Shown piece by piece: positions 53,190 through 61,998 of a stretch of DNA of 64,000 nt. Made by a program: the position numbers and the translations under genes. This stretch comes from Acidimicrobiales bacterium. GTDB taxonomy: Bacteria > Actinomycetota > Acidimicrobiia > Acidimicrobiales > Iamiaceae. The first letter of the stretch is position 1. Every line of letters begins with the position of its first letter. The notes beneath the pieces are model-generated. The model ran no database searches and was not told the origin of the DNA. It saw only the letters and a program-made list of their open reading frames with translations. Where the stretch lies: the NCBI GenBank assembly GCA_030448105.1, contig JAUJNP010000006.1, positions 119,952 through 183,951 of the forward strand, read 5' to 3'.

Positions 53190-54749
53190 TCAGGCCGTGG
53201 TCCGCCTGCTCCGGCTGAGGCCGAAGCCGGTCATGACCACGCCGACAGCCAGTACGGCCAGCGGCATCAGCGGAAGCTTGCTGCTGCTGTCAGCGGGACG
53301 GTTCGAGAGGGCAGCTCCACCGAAGCCGGTGGCGACTCCGCCCGATGGGGACCCGTTGCCCCGAGGCGGGCCGCCAAGACCGCCGGGACCGGTCTCGGAG
53401 CCGGGGTGCGGCAGTGCCACGTAGGGGAAGCTGGCCTCGAATGCGACATCGTTGGCGTTGACGCCGTCACCGGAAGCCAGCGCGTCGACCAGCTTGATGC
53501 TGCCGTCGGCCTGGATGGCCCCTTCGAGGGTCTGCAGCTCGATGTCGACGACGTCGTCGGTGAGCCTGCGCCCGTTCGGGAAGCCGCCGGCGTCGCCACC
53601 GAGCACGCCGAGCCGGTTCGGGTCTGCGGTGACCGGAGTGTTGGTGTTCAGCCTGAGCTGCTCCGAAGGGGTCGCCTTGGTCGGCTGGTTCAGTCCCTCG
53701 ATGCCAGTGAGGAACACCGCCACCAGGTCGTTGCGAGGGCTCGCCGGAGCCGGGATCCCGTAGATCTTCTCGATCAACTTCGGAACCTCAGGATCGGTGA
53801 CCCGATCGACCAGACCCTGGACGTCGCCGTCGCCGGCCGGGGCCAAGGCGTTGAAGGCATCCTTGAGCTCTACGGAGCTGACCACTTCGTTCACCAGCGG
53901 GTTGCCGACTCGCGAGGTCTGGACCCAGTCGCCGGAGGGCTCGCGGGTTCCGTCGGGCTTGATGGCGAGCATCGACTGGCGCTCGCTGGTGGAGTGCACA
54001 CCGATGACCCCGCTGTCGTCCTGGCCGTTGGCCGCCAGCACCGCCTTCGGGACCTGGACGGCGATCGAGTTCACGTTCAGCCCGGTGAGCGTCGGGTTCC
54101 CCGTCTCGGACAAGTCGCCTCCGTAGAGGAGATCGAAGACCCGGAGGTCGAGGAAGAACGGGTCGTCGGCCTGGCCGGCAAAGGTTTGGGTGCCGTCGGC
54201 GCCCTTGCCGGTGGCGAGGGCCTGCTGACGCAGGTTGCCGTAGTTGGGCATCGATGCCACACCGACGTTGGATGGGGCCACACGGCCGTTCTCCACGACG
54301 GTGGAGATCACGGCGCCGTCGGATCCGACGAGCTCGACCTTGTAGCTCTGCCTGAAGTTGAGCGTGGGGTCGTCGATGGAGTTCACCACGCCGGTGTTGT
54401 AGAGGAACGTCGACTTGTCCTGGAAACCGCCGGTGAAGGTGAAGCGGTAGGTCAGGTTCGGAACGGCGTCTCCGTCGGTGTCGATCTTGATGTTGTAACG
54501 GCCCTCGTTGGCGAAGGGGTAGAAGTTCGGTCCGCCGGGCGGGAGCTGGAACGGGTAGAAGTTGGCGACGACCGTCACGGTGTCGGGGTTGTCGGGGCTG
54601 ACGAACGCAAATGTGTCGGTGCCGTCGATCTGCGGGTCGCCTGCGACGACCGGCGCCTCACGGTGGCTCGACCCGAGCGCGGGGGTCGCCGACATCGTCA
54701 CGATGACCGCCGCACCAAGTGCGGCGATGACCTTCTTCGTTCGTCTCAC
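53190..54749 (-). CDS. DUF4331 family secreted protein
   Basis: 519 residues. Signal peptide near 5-25 (VIAALGAAVIVTMSATPALGSSHREAP), then the DUF4331 pattern: SSHREAPVVAGDPQIDGTDTFAFVSPDNPDTV, VANFYPFQLPPGGPNFYPF, NIKIDTDGDAVPNLTYRFTF, and a late GRRLTDDVVDIELQTLEG. The C-terminus LPLMPLAVLAVGVVMTGFGLSRSRR is a membrane anchor like a sorting signal but lacks LPxTG. Function unknown. GTG 54749 follows GAGGTAGCT. A TPR protein, a sortase and a metal permease surround it. Confidence 0.85.
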   Translation of the reverse strand: MRRTKKVIAALGAAVIVTMSATPALGSSHREAPVVAGDPQIDGTDTFAFVSPDNPDTVTVVANFYPFQLPPGGPNFYPFANEGRYNIKIDTDGDAVPNLTYRFTFTGGFQDKSTFLYNTGVVNSIDDPTLNFRQSYKVELVGSDGAVISTVVENGRVAPSNVGVASMPNYGNLRQQALATGKGADGTQTFAGQADDPFFLDLRVFDLLYGGDLSETGNPTLTGLNVNSIAVQVPKAVLAANGQDDSGVIGVHSTSERQSMLAIKPDGTREPSGDWVQTSRVGNPLVNEVVSSVELKDAFNALAPAGDGDVQGLVDRVTDPEVPKLIEKIYGIPAPASPRNDLVAVFLTGIEGLNQPTKATPSEQLRLNTNTPVTADPNRLGVLGGDAGGFPNGRRLTDDVVDIELQTLEGAIQADGSIKLVDALASGDGVNANDVAFEASFPYVALPHPGSETGPGGLGGPPRGNGSPSGGVATGFGGAALSNRPADSSSKLPLMPLAVLAVGVVMTGFGLSRSRRTTA

Positions 54750-55016
54750 AGCTACCTCTTCCTGCTCGCGTACGCTCCACGGGGCGTGAGCGCTACGCAC
54801 GTTCTACCACAGAAATGCTGATGTGCCCGCCCCCAACATCGGGGATATCGACGCGGTCCATGATCTCGGGTCCGAGCCCACAGTGGGAGCTTGAGAGCCC
54901 TTGCAGTACCGTCGATCGATGTCGAACAGAATCGCGACGATCGCGACGAACCCGTCCAAGGGGCCGCGGTTCAACAAGACGAGGGACGTGGCGGTGGGGC
55001 CGTGCGGTCACTGCAG
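54750..55016. other. Divergent promoter region
   Basis: 267 bases between the DUF4331 and NicO-type genes, which diverge. No clear -35/-10 pair or operator stands out; AT content is higher than in the surrounding genes. Confidence 0.4.
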
Positions 55017-56753
55017 ATGACAAGGAAGGCGCGCCGGAGACGCCTCGCAGGTCGAGCGCTGGCTGCGAGCGCGGCGGCGACGCTGCTCAGCCTGGCCTTG
55101 GCTACCCCGTCTTCCGCGCACCCGCTCGGGAACTTCACCAAGAACACCTCGGCCTCGGTGCAGGTCCGCCCCGACGAAGTGATCGTCGTCTACATCATCG
55201 ACCTCGCGGAGATCCCGACCCTCCAGGCCCGCCCCGACATCGACCGCGACGGCGACGACTCGCTGGACCCTGACGAGCGTAGGCGCTACGCCGAGAACAC
55301 CTGTGACATGGCGGCCACAGGACTCGAGCTGACCGTCGCTGGTCGGCCGATTGCGCTCGAGCGCCGATCGATCGAGCTCTCCTTCCCCAAGGGCCAGGCC
55401 GGCCTCCTCACCAGCCGGCTGGAGTGCGAGCTCGGCGGGGCGGGGACCAAGATCGATGGCAGGACGACGGTGCGCCTGTCCGACGGTAACTTCGCCGACC
55501 GGCTGGGGTGGCGAGAGATCATCGCCCTCGGAGATCGGACCACGATCGTCGACACCGACGTGCTGCGCGAGAGCGCCAGCGATCGGCTCACCAACTATCC
55601 GAAGGCTCAACTGCAGTCGCCACTCCGCCAGCGCGACGCCACGATCACGGTCGAGCCGGGCGGACCGGCCTTGGATCCGGGGAAGGATGGTTCGCCCGTT
55701 CCCCTGCTGTCGGCCGACCGTCTGAGCTCGTTGATCTCCGAACGTAAGCTGACCATCCCGTTCGCGCTGTTCGCGCTGGCTGTCAGCTTCATCCTCGGCG
55801 GCTTCCACGCCGTGGCGCCGGGACACGGCAAGACGGTCATGGCGGCATACCTCGTCGGTCAGCGGGGGGCCCGCCGCCAGGCGCTGGTGCTAGGCGCGAC
55901 GGTGGCGGTCACCCACACGGGCGGTGTCTTGGCCCTGGCCCTCGTGGCCAGCAACTCGTCCATCGCACCGGAGCGCTTCTACCCGGTGCTGGGATCGGTC
56001 AGTGGCCTCTTGGTCGTGGCCATCGGCGTGGTCCTGCTCCGGCGGGCCGTTCAGTTCCGACGCATCTTTCCCACCCTGGGGCCCGAAGCGAGCCGTCACC
56101 ACCATCACGGCATCGGCGGCCACACCCACACCCACACCCACACCCACGCCCTTGCCACCGCATCGGTCGGCACCTCGGGCCACGGCCATGGCGAGGGGAC
56201 GCACGACCACGCTCCGGTACCGGCGGCAGTGTCCGACGAGCACCAGCACGCGAGCCACGACCAACACCGCCAAGACCCTGGAGGTCACGACCACGACCAC
56301 GACCACGGGCACGGCAACGGGTATGACCATGACCACAGCCACGGCCACGGCCACGGGCACAACGGACACGCTCACGATGCCCTCGAGGTTCCGGCTGGCG
56401 AACCCGCCGTCGCCTTGGGCCCAGGCATGCAGGCCCGCAGCATGATGGCGATGGGATTCGCAGGGGGATTGGTGCCGAGTCCGTCGGCACTCGTGGTCCT
56501 GCTCGGCGCCATCGCCATCGGGCGGGCGTGGTTCGGCCTTCTGCTGATCATCGCCTATGGCGCAGGGTTGGCCGCCGTGCTGGTGGGTGCCGGCCTGGTC
56601 ATCGAGCGGCTCCGCTATCGCATCGAGCCGATCCTCGCCCGCCGTTCGAACTCCCGCCTGGCTGGCCTCGCAGTGAACCTCCCGATCCTCACCGCAGTTC
56701 TCGTAGTGCTTGGAGGCGCGTACCTGGTGGTCCGCGCCCTGGCTGTTGCCTAG
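55017..56753 (+). CDS. NicO/RcnA-type nickel/cobalt permease with outside domain and His-rich loop
   Basis: 578 residues. Signal peptide near 12-33 (AASAAATLLSLALATPSSAHPLGNF), an outside domain of about 200 residues, then a six-helix NicO domain: FALAVSFILGGFHAVAPGHGKTVMAAYLVG and VTHTGGVLALAL contain the metal motifs. A loop near 365-465 is packed with His (HTHTHTHTH, HDHDHDHGHG, HDHSHGHGHGH). The mature N-terminus HPLGNFT is typical of a group often found near DUF4331 proteins. Probably moves nickel or cobalt, export or import unsettled. Confidence 0.86.
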   Translation: MTRKARRRRLAGRALAASAAATLLSLALATPSSAHPLGNFTKNTSASVQVRPDEVIVVYIIDLAEIPTLQARPDIDRDGDDSLDPDERRRYAENTCDMAATGLELTVAGRPIALERRSIELSFPKGQAGLLTSRLECELGGAGTKIDGRTTVRLSDGNFADRLGWREIIALGDRTTIVDTDVLRESASDRLTNYPKAQLQSPLRQRDATITVEPGGPALDPGKDGSPVPLLSADRLSSLISERKLTIPFALFALAVSFILGGFHAVAPGHGKTVMAAYLVGQRGARRQALVLGATVAVTHTGGVLALALVASNSSIAPERFYPVLGSVSGLLVVAIGVVLLRRAVQFRRIFPTLGPEASRHHHHGIGGHTHTHTHTHALATASVGTSGHGHGEGTHDHAPVPAAVSDEHQHASHDQHRQDPGGHDHDHDHGHGNGYDHDHSHGHGHGHNGHAHDALEVPAGEPAVALGPGMQARSMMAMGFAGGLVPSPSALVVLLGAIAIGRAWFGLLLIIAYGAGLAAVLVGAGLVIERLRYRIEPILARRSNSRLAGLAVNLPILTAVLVVLGGAYLVVRALAVA

Positions 56754-56849
56754 CTCCCCTCGTCGGGACACCCGGGGACGTCAGCCTGCGTATGGGGTGG
56801 GCGCGGGCACTAGCTCACCGGTCGGTCGCCTGAACCTCGATAGACCGGG

Positions 56850-57539
56850 TCACGGGAGGGGCCGGGTCAGTTCGGGGAGGAGGCCGGCGTGGGCTGCGAC
56901 GACCAGAAGCTCGACGGTGTTGGTGACGTCGAGGGCTCGACGGAGGCTCTTGATGTGATCGCGGCAGGTGTCCAGTTGGATGCCGAGCGCTCGTGCTGTT
57001 TGGTCGGGGGTGGACCCGGCGGCGAGGTGGCGGAGCACCTGGTGCTGGCGGGGGGTGACCGAGAGGTGGGCGGCGCGCACCACAGCGGCGTGGTCGCGGG
57101 TGGTCGAGTGTTCGATGACCGCTTCGTCGCGCCGGTGGAGGGTGAGGAGCTCGGTGAAAACACGGTCCAGTGGGCTGGAGGTGGGGAACACGGCATGGGC
57201 TCCAGCGTTGGTCATGACGTGGCCGAAGCGGGCATCGACATAGGCGGCGAGCACCACGAGCCGCGCCTGTGGGAACCGTTGGACGAGTCGGCGCGTGGTG
57301 TCGGTGACATCGGCGCCAGGGGCGTGGATGCTGTAGAGGACAGCGTCGACCTCGACTTCGTCGTCGACATCGTGGCCGGCACTGGAGTTCACGGAGGCCA
57401 CAGCAGCGTCGGTGGCGATGGCGATCGCCAGGCAGTCACGGGTGGCCCGCTCGCTCTCCACCACCAGCACTCTCACCCTGGCGTCTGGTGACGGCGTCGG
57501 CCCGAACGGACTGGTGGAGGGTGGCAAGGGCGCGGTCAC
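56850..57539 (-). CDS. LuxR-type response regulator-like protein
   Basis: 229 residues from GTG 57539. Residues about 20-140 have a receiver-like fold (VRVLVVESERATRDCLAIAI, VDAVLYSIHAPGADVTDTTRRL, ARLVVLAAYVDARFGHVMTNAGAHAVFPTSS) but the usual phosphorylated Asp is not evident (VLYSIHAPG in its place). A LuxR HTH follows: LSVTPRQHQVLRHLAAGSTPDQTARALGI and RDHIKSLRRALDVTNTVELLVVA. Possibly not phosphorylation-controlled. It adjoins decayed insertion sequences and may be part of the accessory block. Confidence 0.75.
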   Translation of the reverse strand: MTAPLPPSTSPFGPTPSPDARVRVLVVESERATRDCLAIAIATDAAVASVNSSAGHDVDDEVEVDAVLYSIHAPGADVTDTTRRLVQRFPQARLVVLAAYVDARFGHVMTNAGAHAVFPTSSPLDRVFTELLTLHRRDEAVIEHSTTRDHAAVVRAAHLSVTPRQHQVLRHLAAGSTPDQTARALGIQLDTCRDHIKSLRRALDVTNTVELLVVAAHAGLLPELTRPLP

Positions 57540-57599
57540 GTGAGGTGTTCGGTGCTGTGCCCGCCGGGGGACGACCGATGAGACCACTTGTAGGCGGTT

Positions 57600-57776
57600 C
57601 GACGGTGAATGTTGGACGGCGCAAGGAAGGACTACTCGAACCATCCTCTCGGTTGGCCGGCGGGGATTCCGTTCGTGCGTGGCTTCGATCGGCGGCTCGG
57701 GAGGGTTCCCTGCCTGGGTGACGCGAGAGGCAGACGGCTCAGACACTGGGCCAAGCCCCGTCCACACCCGCTGGAG
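57600..57776. other. Degenerate sequence upstream of insertion-sequence remains
   Basis: Nothing recognisable as a gene between the LuxR gene's upstream region and the transposase remnants. Open frames are Arg/Gly-rich shadows. Confidence 0.4.
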
Positions 57777-57864
57777 TCCCGCCGACGCGCCATCGAGCTG
57801 GCCCGGGAGCGCCACAAGCCTGCCGCCGAGCTCGCCGCCGATCCCGGGATCAGCGAGAGCGGAC
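57777..57864 (+). mobile_element. Fragment of a transposase HTH (OrfA-like)
   Basis: Codes for SRRRAIELARERHKPAAEL followed by AADPGISESG, the first helix-turn-helix of IS3-type or similar transposases (R-R-A-x-E-L-A-R-E). Only about 30 codons remain; it meets the IS630 fragment at about 57865. Confidence 0.7.
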
Positions 57865-57865
57865 A

Positions 57866-58235
57866 CCGTTGGGCCGGGTGTAGGTGGCTCTCATCTGCCT
57901 CCGCCTCGGGGAGCCCGGGCCACCCCTGCCGGCGGCGACCGGCGCCCACTGCTTGCCGGGGTGAGGTTGCAGGTTGAGGGGCCCGAACTCGTCCATGCAG
58001 ATCACCACCGTCGGGTCGCCGGGGCCAGGCGGAGCCTTGCCGTCGGGATGTCGTAGAGCTCGAGGATCCGGTTCTTCTTCGCCTCGTAGTCAGGATCGTT
58101 GGAGACCTTGAACGTCTTGTTCACTTGAACGAGACGCCTTTTTCTGGGAGCAGGACCCGCAAACCCTCGTGGCTGATGTCGTCGATCACCCCCTCAGCCA
58201 CCAAGAACTCAGCCAGCTTCGAGCCATCCCAGAAT
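57866..58235 (-). mobile_element. Decayed IS630-family transposase
   Basis: Reading from 58235 downward in shifting frames: SKLAEFLVAEGVIDDISHEGL, KTFKVSNDPDYEAKKNRILE, CMDEFGPLNLQPHPGKQWAP (with the DDE Asp of the D-E-F-G motif) and RATYTRPNGVRS. These are successive blocks of IS630 transposases, in order, with at least two frameshifts, no start and no intact catalytic domain. Remains of a past insertion. Confidence 0.78.
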
Positions 58236-58296
58236 CAAAACAGAACCCGCCGCCCCAGTGGTGGACGCCACCCTCACAACGTTGCCGGTCACGGCA

Positions 58297-59007
58297 CTAG
58301 GCCGCGGCGATCCGCCGGTCGAGGTCGGCGGCGAGGTCCCCGAGGGCGGTGCGACAATCGCCGGTGTAGGCGGGGCCGTGCATGAGGGCGAGCGTGTCGA
58401 TGTCGAGCTCGGCCAGGCGGCGCACGGTGGTCCCGCTGTGCGGCGCCAGCGACGACGCTCCGAAGAGGTCCTCGGCGGCGATGGCCGGGCCGACGATGTC
58501 GTCGTCGCTCGTGGGCGCGTAGGCGCCGGTGCGGGTGAACAGGTCGCCGCAGAACAGGGTGCGGGTGGTCTCGTCGTAGAGCAGGCCCGCCTCCCAGGCG
58601 TGGGGCACGTGGGGGGTGTCGAGCCAGCGCAGGGCGTGGCCGCCGATGTCGATCACCTCACCGTCGGCCAGCGGGCGGGGCGGACGGTCGGCGAGGTCGG
58701 CCAGGGAGACCATGCACCCCGTCCGACCCTGCACGACCGTCGCCTGCGGCGCCACGCCCAGCCACTCGTTCATCGAACCGGACTCGTCCGCCTCCACGTG
58801 GCCGAAGGCCACCCAGCGCAGGGAGTCGGCGGGCATGACCCGCGACACCGCCTGGGAGGTGAGCGGGAACATCTGGCGGTGCCCGGTGTGGAACAGCAGC
58901 GGTTCGTCGCCGGTGACGAGGTACTGGTTGAAGCTGAAGTCGGCCTCGGCCACGTAGGTCGTGAGCTGGTGGACGCCGTCGGCGACCTCGGTCAGTCGGG
59001 TCTCCAT
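58297..59007 (-). CDS. Metallo-beta-lactamase-fold hydrolase
   Basis: 236 residues. Metal-site motifs: VAFGHVEADESGSMNEW (H-x-E-x-D form as in flavodiiron/ODP proteins), LDTPHVPHAWEAGLLYDE and LFCGDLFTRTG. The H-x-E-x-D pattern in place of H-x-H-x-D points to a di-iron ODP-type domain like that in FprA/FDPs, here without a flavodoxin domain. May bind oxygen or nitric oxide; not known. GGAGG precedes ATG 59007. Confidence 0.83.
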   Translation of the reverse strand: METRLTEVADGVHQLTTYVAEADFSFNQYLVTGDEPLLFHTGHRQMFPLTSQAVSRVMPADSLRWVAFGHVEADESGSMNEWLGVAPQATVVQGRTGCMVSLADLADRPPRPLADGEVIDIGGHALRWLDTPHVPHAWEAGLLYDETTRTLFCGDLFTRTGAYAPTSDDDIVGPAIAAEDLFGASSLAPHSGTTVRRLAELDIDTLALMHGPAYTGDCRTALGDLAADLDRRIAAA

Positions 59008-59054
59008 GGGCGCGAACCTCCTGGGTCGCTCGGACAGCCCAAAGGTACTGCGCC

Positions 59055-59090
59055 GTGCAGCTTTGCTCCGGCTGAGCAGCTTTGCTCCGC
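59055..59090 (+). repeat. Direct repeat in the leader of the sigma-like gene
   Basis: GCAGCTTTGCTCCG occurs at 59057-59070 and 59076-59089, period 19 bases, just upstream of the TGTCACACC promoter element. The second copy extends to a GAGCA-N4-TGCTC palindrome. Could be a regulator-binding site. Confidence 0.6.
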
Positions 59091-59121
59091 CGGTCAGCGG
59101 GCGAAACTACACCGATGTTGT

Positions 59122-59144
59122 TTGTCACACCCCCTCCCCAGACT
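59122..59144 (+). promoter_or_regulatory. PafBC/RecA-NDp-like promoter of the sigma-like gene
   Basis: TTGTCACAC (59122-59130), eight bases, CAGACT (59139-59144). Matches the recA and LysM-gene elements over TGTCACACCCCCT, with the first T of the mycobacterial consensus also present. Predicted start about 59151, leaving a leader of about 44 bases to GTG 59195. Confidence 0.58.
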
Positions 59145-59194
59145 GGTGGGTGTTCGGGATCGGGGCTCCGGCCCTTCAATCGGGGGAGGATGCG

Positions 59195-59872
59195 GTGGAC
59201 GCACAAGGGTACGCACGGGTGAGCGGGTTGATGACGGCCATGGCCGGGGGCGACGTGGCCGCCGCCTTCACCTTGGAGGCGGAGTTCGCCCCGCAGCTGC
59301 GGGCGGCGGTGCGCCGGGTGCTGTCCTCGCGGGGAGCTGAGCTGTCCCGCCCCGAGATCGATGAGGTTCTGCACGACGTCGTCCTCGAGCTGCACGAGCG
59401 GGCCGGTGCTTGGCGGCCCGACGGGGGCGCGCTGCCGTGGGTGTGGGCGGAGCGGCGGATCGCCAACGTGGTCGACCGTCACCTGGGCCTGTTCGCCGAC
59501 CCGCTCGACTCGGACCGGGTGGCCGACCTGGAGGAGCAGGGCGCCGGGGCGGGGGCGGCCGGGGCCGGGGCCGACGTGGAACCGCCCTCCATGGTGCTCT
59601 TGGAGCGCCTGGTGGAGCGCGACGTCCGGTTGCGGCTCCTCTGCGAGGCCCTGGCCACGGTGGCCACGTTGCGCGACGGCGAGCTCTTCCTCGAGATGAC
59701 GGTGCAGGAGTGGCTCGGCGACCGGGCCCCGGCCACGTCGGTCGGGCCCCGCTTCGCCATGTCCCCCGACGCCGCCCGCCAGCAGAAGCGGCGGGTCACC
59801 ACCCGGCTCCGGCACCTGGCCGCGTCCGACGAGCGGTTCGCGCCGCTCGCCGAGCTCCCTTCGGTGGCATGA
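59195..59872 (+). CDS. Sigma-70-like (ECF-type) factor
   Basis: 225 residues. Helical N-terminal part ([23 protein letters not shown] and [47 protein letters not shown]) matches sigma region 2 of ECF factors: D-E-V-x-x-D-V-V and W-x-x-x-I-A-x-N motifs. The C-terminal [21 protein letters not shown] resembles a region 4 recognition helix but the domain is short. GTG 59195 follows GGGGGAGG. Its promoter element is shared with recA, so it may be induced by DNA damage. Overlaps the next gene by four bases. Confidence 0.7.
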   Translation: MDAQGYARVSGLMTAMAGGDVAAAFTLEAEFAPQLRAAVRRVLSSRGAELSRPEIDEVLHDVVLELHERAGAWRPDGGALPWVWAERRIANVVDRHLGLFADPLDSDRVADLEEQGAGAGAAGAGADVEPPSMVLLERLVERDVRLRLLCEALATVATLRDGELFLEMTVQEWLGDRAPATSVGPRFAMSPDAARQQKRRVTTRLRHLAASDERFAPLAELPSVA

Positions 59873-60324
59873 GCGCCGCCTCCTCGGTGCCGGTGCGGGC
59901 GCCGGCCGAGTCGGGCCTGCTCGGCGCCCGGGCCCGGCACCCCGCCGCCCGCGCCGGGCGGCCCGACCCCTTCGGCCTGGCCGCCCGGGTGGCCTCGGCC
60001 CTCGCCGCCGGGGGGGCGAGCGCTCCCGAGGTGGCGGCGGCCGCGATTGCGACCAGGGGCCTGTGGGGCATGGATCCCAGCCGCTTCGCCGCCGCCCTCG
60101 ACCTGCCCGCCGGCCTCCTCGCCGCCGTCGAGGCCGGCACCGTGGAGGCCGGCCACCTGCCCCCGGCCCTGCGGCGCGCCGCTCCCTTCCCCGACCTGCT
60201 GTCCCGGCTCCAGGGCGCCCGGCCGGTCGGCTCGGTATCGTCGCCGGCACCGGGGTCGGCGACGGAGGCTCGATGGCACACGAGGTACGAGGGGTGGTGG
60301 CCGCGGCCAAGGGCCGGCCCGTGA
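59869..60324 (+). CDS. Hypothetical protein coupled to the sigma-like gene
   Basis: Not recognised. 151 residues: Ala/Pro/Gly-rich N-terminus, then a helical core ([28 protein letters not shown] and [23 protein letters not shown]) that resembles a small HTH-like bundle. The last 35 residues ([21 protein letters not shown]) overlap the next gene and look unnatural. ATG 59869 overlaps the sigma-like gene's stop, so the two are co-translated; an anti-sigma role is conceivable but no motif shows it. Confidence 0.55.
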   Translation: MSAASSVPVRAPAESGLLGARARHPAARAGRPDPFGLAARVASALAAGGASAPEVAAAAIATRGLWGMDPSRFAAALDLPAGLLAAVEAGTVEAGHLPPALRRAAPFPDLLSRLQGARPVGSVSSPAPGSATEARWHTRYEGWWPRPRAGP

Positions 60325-61355
60325 CGGTGGAGACCATCGAGGTGCCCGATCCCGGCCCGGGCGAGGCGCTGGTGACCGTGCAGGCCTGCGGGGTGTGCCA
60401 CACCGACCTGCACTACCGCGAGGGCGGCATCAACGACGAGTTCCCGTTCCTGCTCGGCCACGAGGCGGCCGGGGTGGTGGAGGCGGTGGGGCCCGACGTC
60501 ACCGACCCGGCCCCCGGCGACTTCGTCATCCTCAACTGGCGGGCCGTCTGCGGTGAGTGTCGGGCCTGCCGGCGGGGCCGACCGTGGTACTGCTTCGCCA
60601 CCGCCAACGCCACCCAGCCCATGACCCTCGACGGCCGGCCGCTGAGCCCCGCCCTCGGCATCGGCGCCTTCGCCGAGAAGACGCTGGTGGCGGCCGGCCA
60701 GGCCACCAAGGTCGACGCCCGGGCCCGGCCGGAGGCGGCCGGGCTGCTCGGCTGCGGCGTCATGGCCGGGCTCGGCGCCGCGCTGCTCACCGGCGAGGTG
60801 GGTCCGGGCGACTCGGTGGCGGTGTTCGGTTGCGGTGGGGTGGGCGACGCCGCCGTCGCCGGCGCCCGCCTGGCCGGAGCCGCCCGGATCATCGCCGTCG
60901 ACCTCGACGCCGCCAAGCTGGACCTGGCCACCGCGTTCGGCGCCACCGATACGGTCAACGCCTCCGAGGTCGACCCCGTCGAGGCCATCCGCGCCCTCAC
61001 CGGCGGCCACGGCGCCGACGTGTGCATCGAGGCGGTCGGCCACCCCGAGGTGATGGAGCAGGCCTTCTACGCGCGGGACCTGGCCGGCACCCTCGTGCAG
61101 GTCGGCGTGCCCAACCCCGACATGCGCATCGACCTGGCCATGATCGACTTCTTCGGCCGCGGCGGCCGCCTGAAGCCCTCCTGGTACGGCGACTGCCTGC
61201 CCACCCGCGACTTCCCGCTCCTGATCGACCTCTACCTCCAGGGCCGGCTCGACCTCGACCGGTTCGTGTCCGAGACCATCCCGCTCGACGGGGTGGAGGA
61301 GGCGTTCGGGCGCATGGAGCGAGGCGAGGTGCTCCGCTCGGTGGTGGTGCTGTGA
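60273..61355 (+). CDS. mscR: Zinc-dependent alcohol dehydrogenase, S-(hydroxymethyl)mycothiol dehydrogenase type
   Basis: Medium-chain dehydrogenase of 360 residues. Catalytic zinc ligands in [17 protein letters not shown] and [12 protein letters not shown]; structural zinc cysteines [15 protein letters not shown]; Rossmann motif [16 protein letters not shown]. Mycothiol-dependent formaldehyde dehydrogenases of actinobacteria (MscR/AdhE2) share this pattern and are usually followed by a metallo-beta-lactamase gene, as here with a four-base overlap. Other class III alcohol dehydrogenases are a possible alternative. ATG 60273 overlaps the preceding gene. Confidence 0.8.
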   Translation: MAHEVRGVVAAAKGRPVTVETIEVPDPGPGEALVTVQACGVCHTDLHYREGGINDEFPFLLGHEAAGVVEAVGPDVTDPAPGDFVILNWRAVCGECRACRRGRPWYCFATANATQPMTLDGRPLSPALGIGAFAEKTLVAAGQATKVDARARPEAAGLLGCGVMAGLGAALLTGEVGPGDSVAVFGCGGVGDAAVAGARLAGAARIIAVDLDAAKLDLATAFGATDTVNASEVDPVEAIRALTGGHGADVCIEAVGHPEVMEQAFYARDLAGTLVQVGVPNPDMRIDLAMIDFFGRGGRLKPSWYGDCLPTRDFPLLIDLYLQGRLDLDRFVSETIPLDGVEEAFGRMERGEVLRSVVVL

Positions 61356-61984
61356 CCCGGGGCCGGATCGAGCGCGTGGTCACCTCGGGCCTGTTCTCCC
61401 TCGACGGCGAGGACTTCGAGGTCGACAACAACATCTGGTTGGTGGGCGACGACCGGGAGGTGCTGGTGATCGATGCCGCCCACGACCACCGACCGATCGT
61501 GGAGGCGGTGGCGGGGCGCAACGTGCTGGGCGTGGTCTGCACCCACGGCCACAACGACCACATCAACGTCGCCCCCGCCTTGGCCGACGCGGTGGGCGCG
61601 CCCATCTGGCTGCACCCCGCCGACGCCATGTTGTGGGACGCCGTCCACCCTGGCCGTGCCCCCGACGAGCAACTGGGCGACGGGCAGGTGCTGCGGGTGG
61701 CCGGCCGGGACCTCGACGTCATGCACACCCCAGGGCACAGCCCGGGTGGCTGCTGCCTGCACGACGCCGAGCTGAGCACGGTCTTCTCGGGGGACACGCT
61801 CTTTCGCGGCGGCCCCGGAGCCACGGGCCGCTCGTTCTCGGACTTCGACCGCATCATCGAGAGCATCCGCACCCGGCTGCTGCCCCTGCCTCCCGACACC
61901 GTCGTGCACACCGGCCACGGGGACGACACCACCATCGGCGACGAGGCTCCCGACCTCGACGAGTGGATCGCGCGGGGCCACTAG
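61352..61984 (+). CDS. Metallo-beta-lactamase-fold hydrolase linked to the mycothiol dehydrogenase
   Basis: 210 residues, glyoxalase II-like. Metal ligands in [15 protein letters not shown] (H-x-H-x-D-H), [25 protein letters not shown] and [14 protein letters not shown]. In mycobacteria the equivalent gene (next to adhE2/mscR) probably hydrolyses the formyl- or acyl-mycothiol product. Its GTG overlaps the stop of the dehydrogenase, which supports a formaldehyde-detoxification pair. Gene product assignment is by context. Confidence 0.85.
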   Translation: MTRGRIERVVTSGLFSLDGEDFEVDNNIWLVGDDREVLVIDAAHDHRPIVEAVAGRNVLGVVCTHGHNDHINVAPALADAVGAPIWLHPADAMLWDAVHPGRAPDEQLGDGQVLRVAGRDLDVMHTPGHSPGGCCLHDAELSTVFSGDTLFRGGPGATGRSFSDFDRIIESIRTRLLPLPPDTVVHTGHGDDTTIGDEAPDLDEWIARGH

Positions 61985-61998
61985 GGCGCGGCCAACCG

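Noticed and set aside
54660-54749. LPxTG sorting signal or substrate motif in the DUF4331 protein
   Set aside because: The C-terminus has a hydrophobic helix and Arg tail but the preceding residues are LPLMP, not LPxTG or LAxTG.
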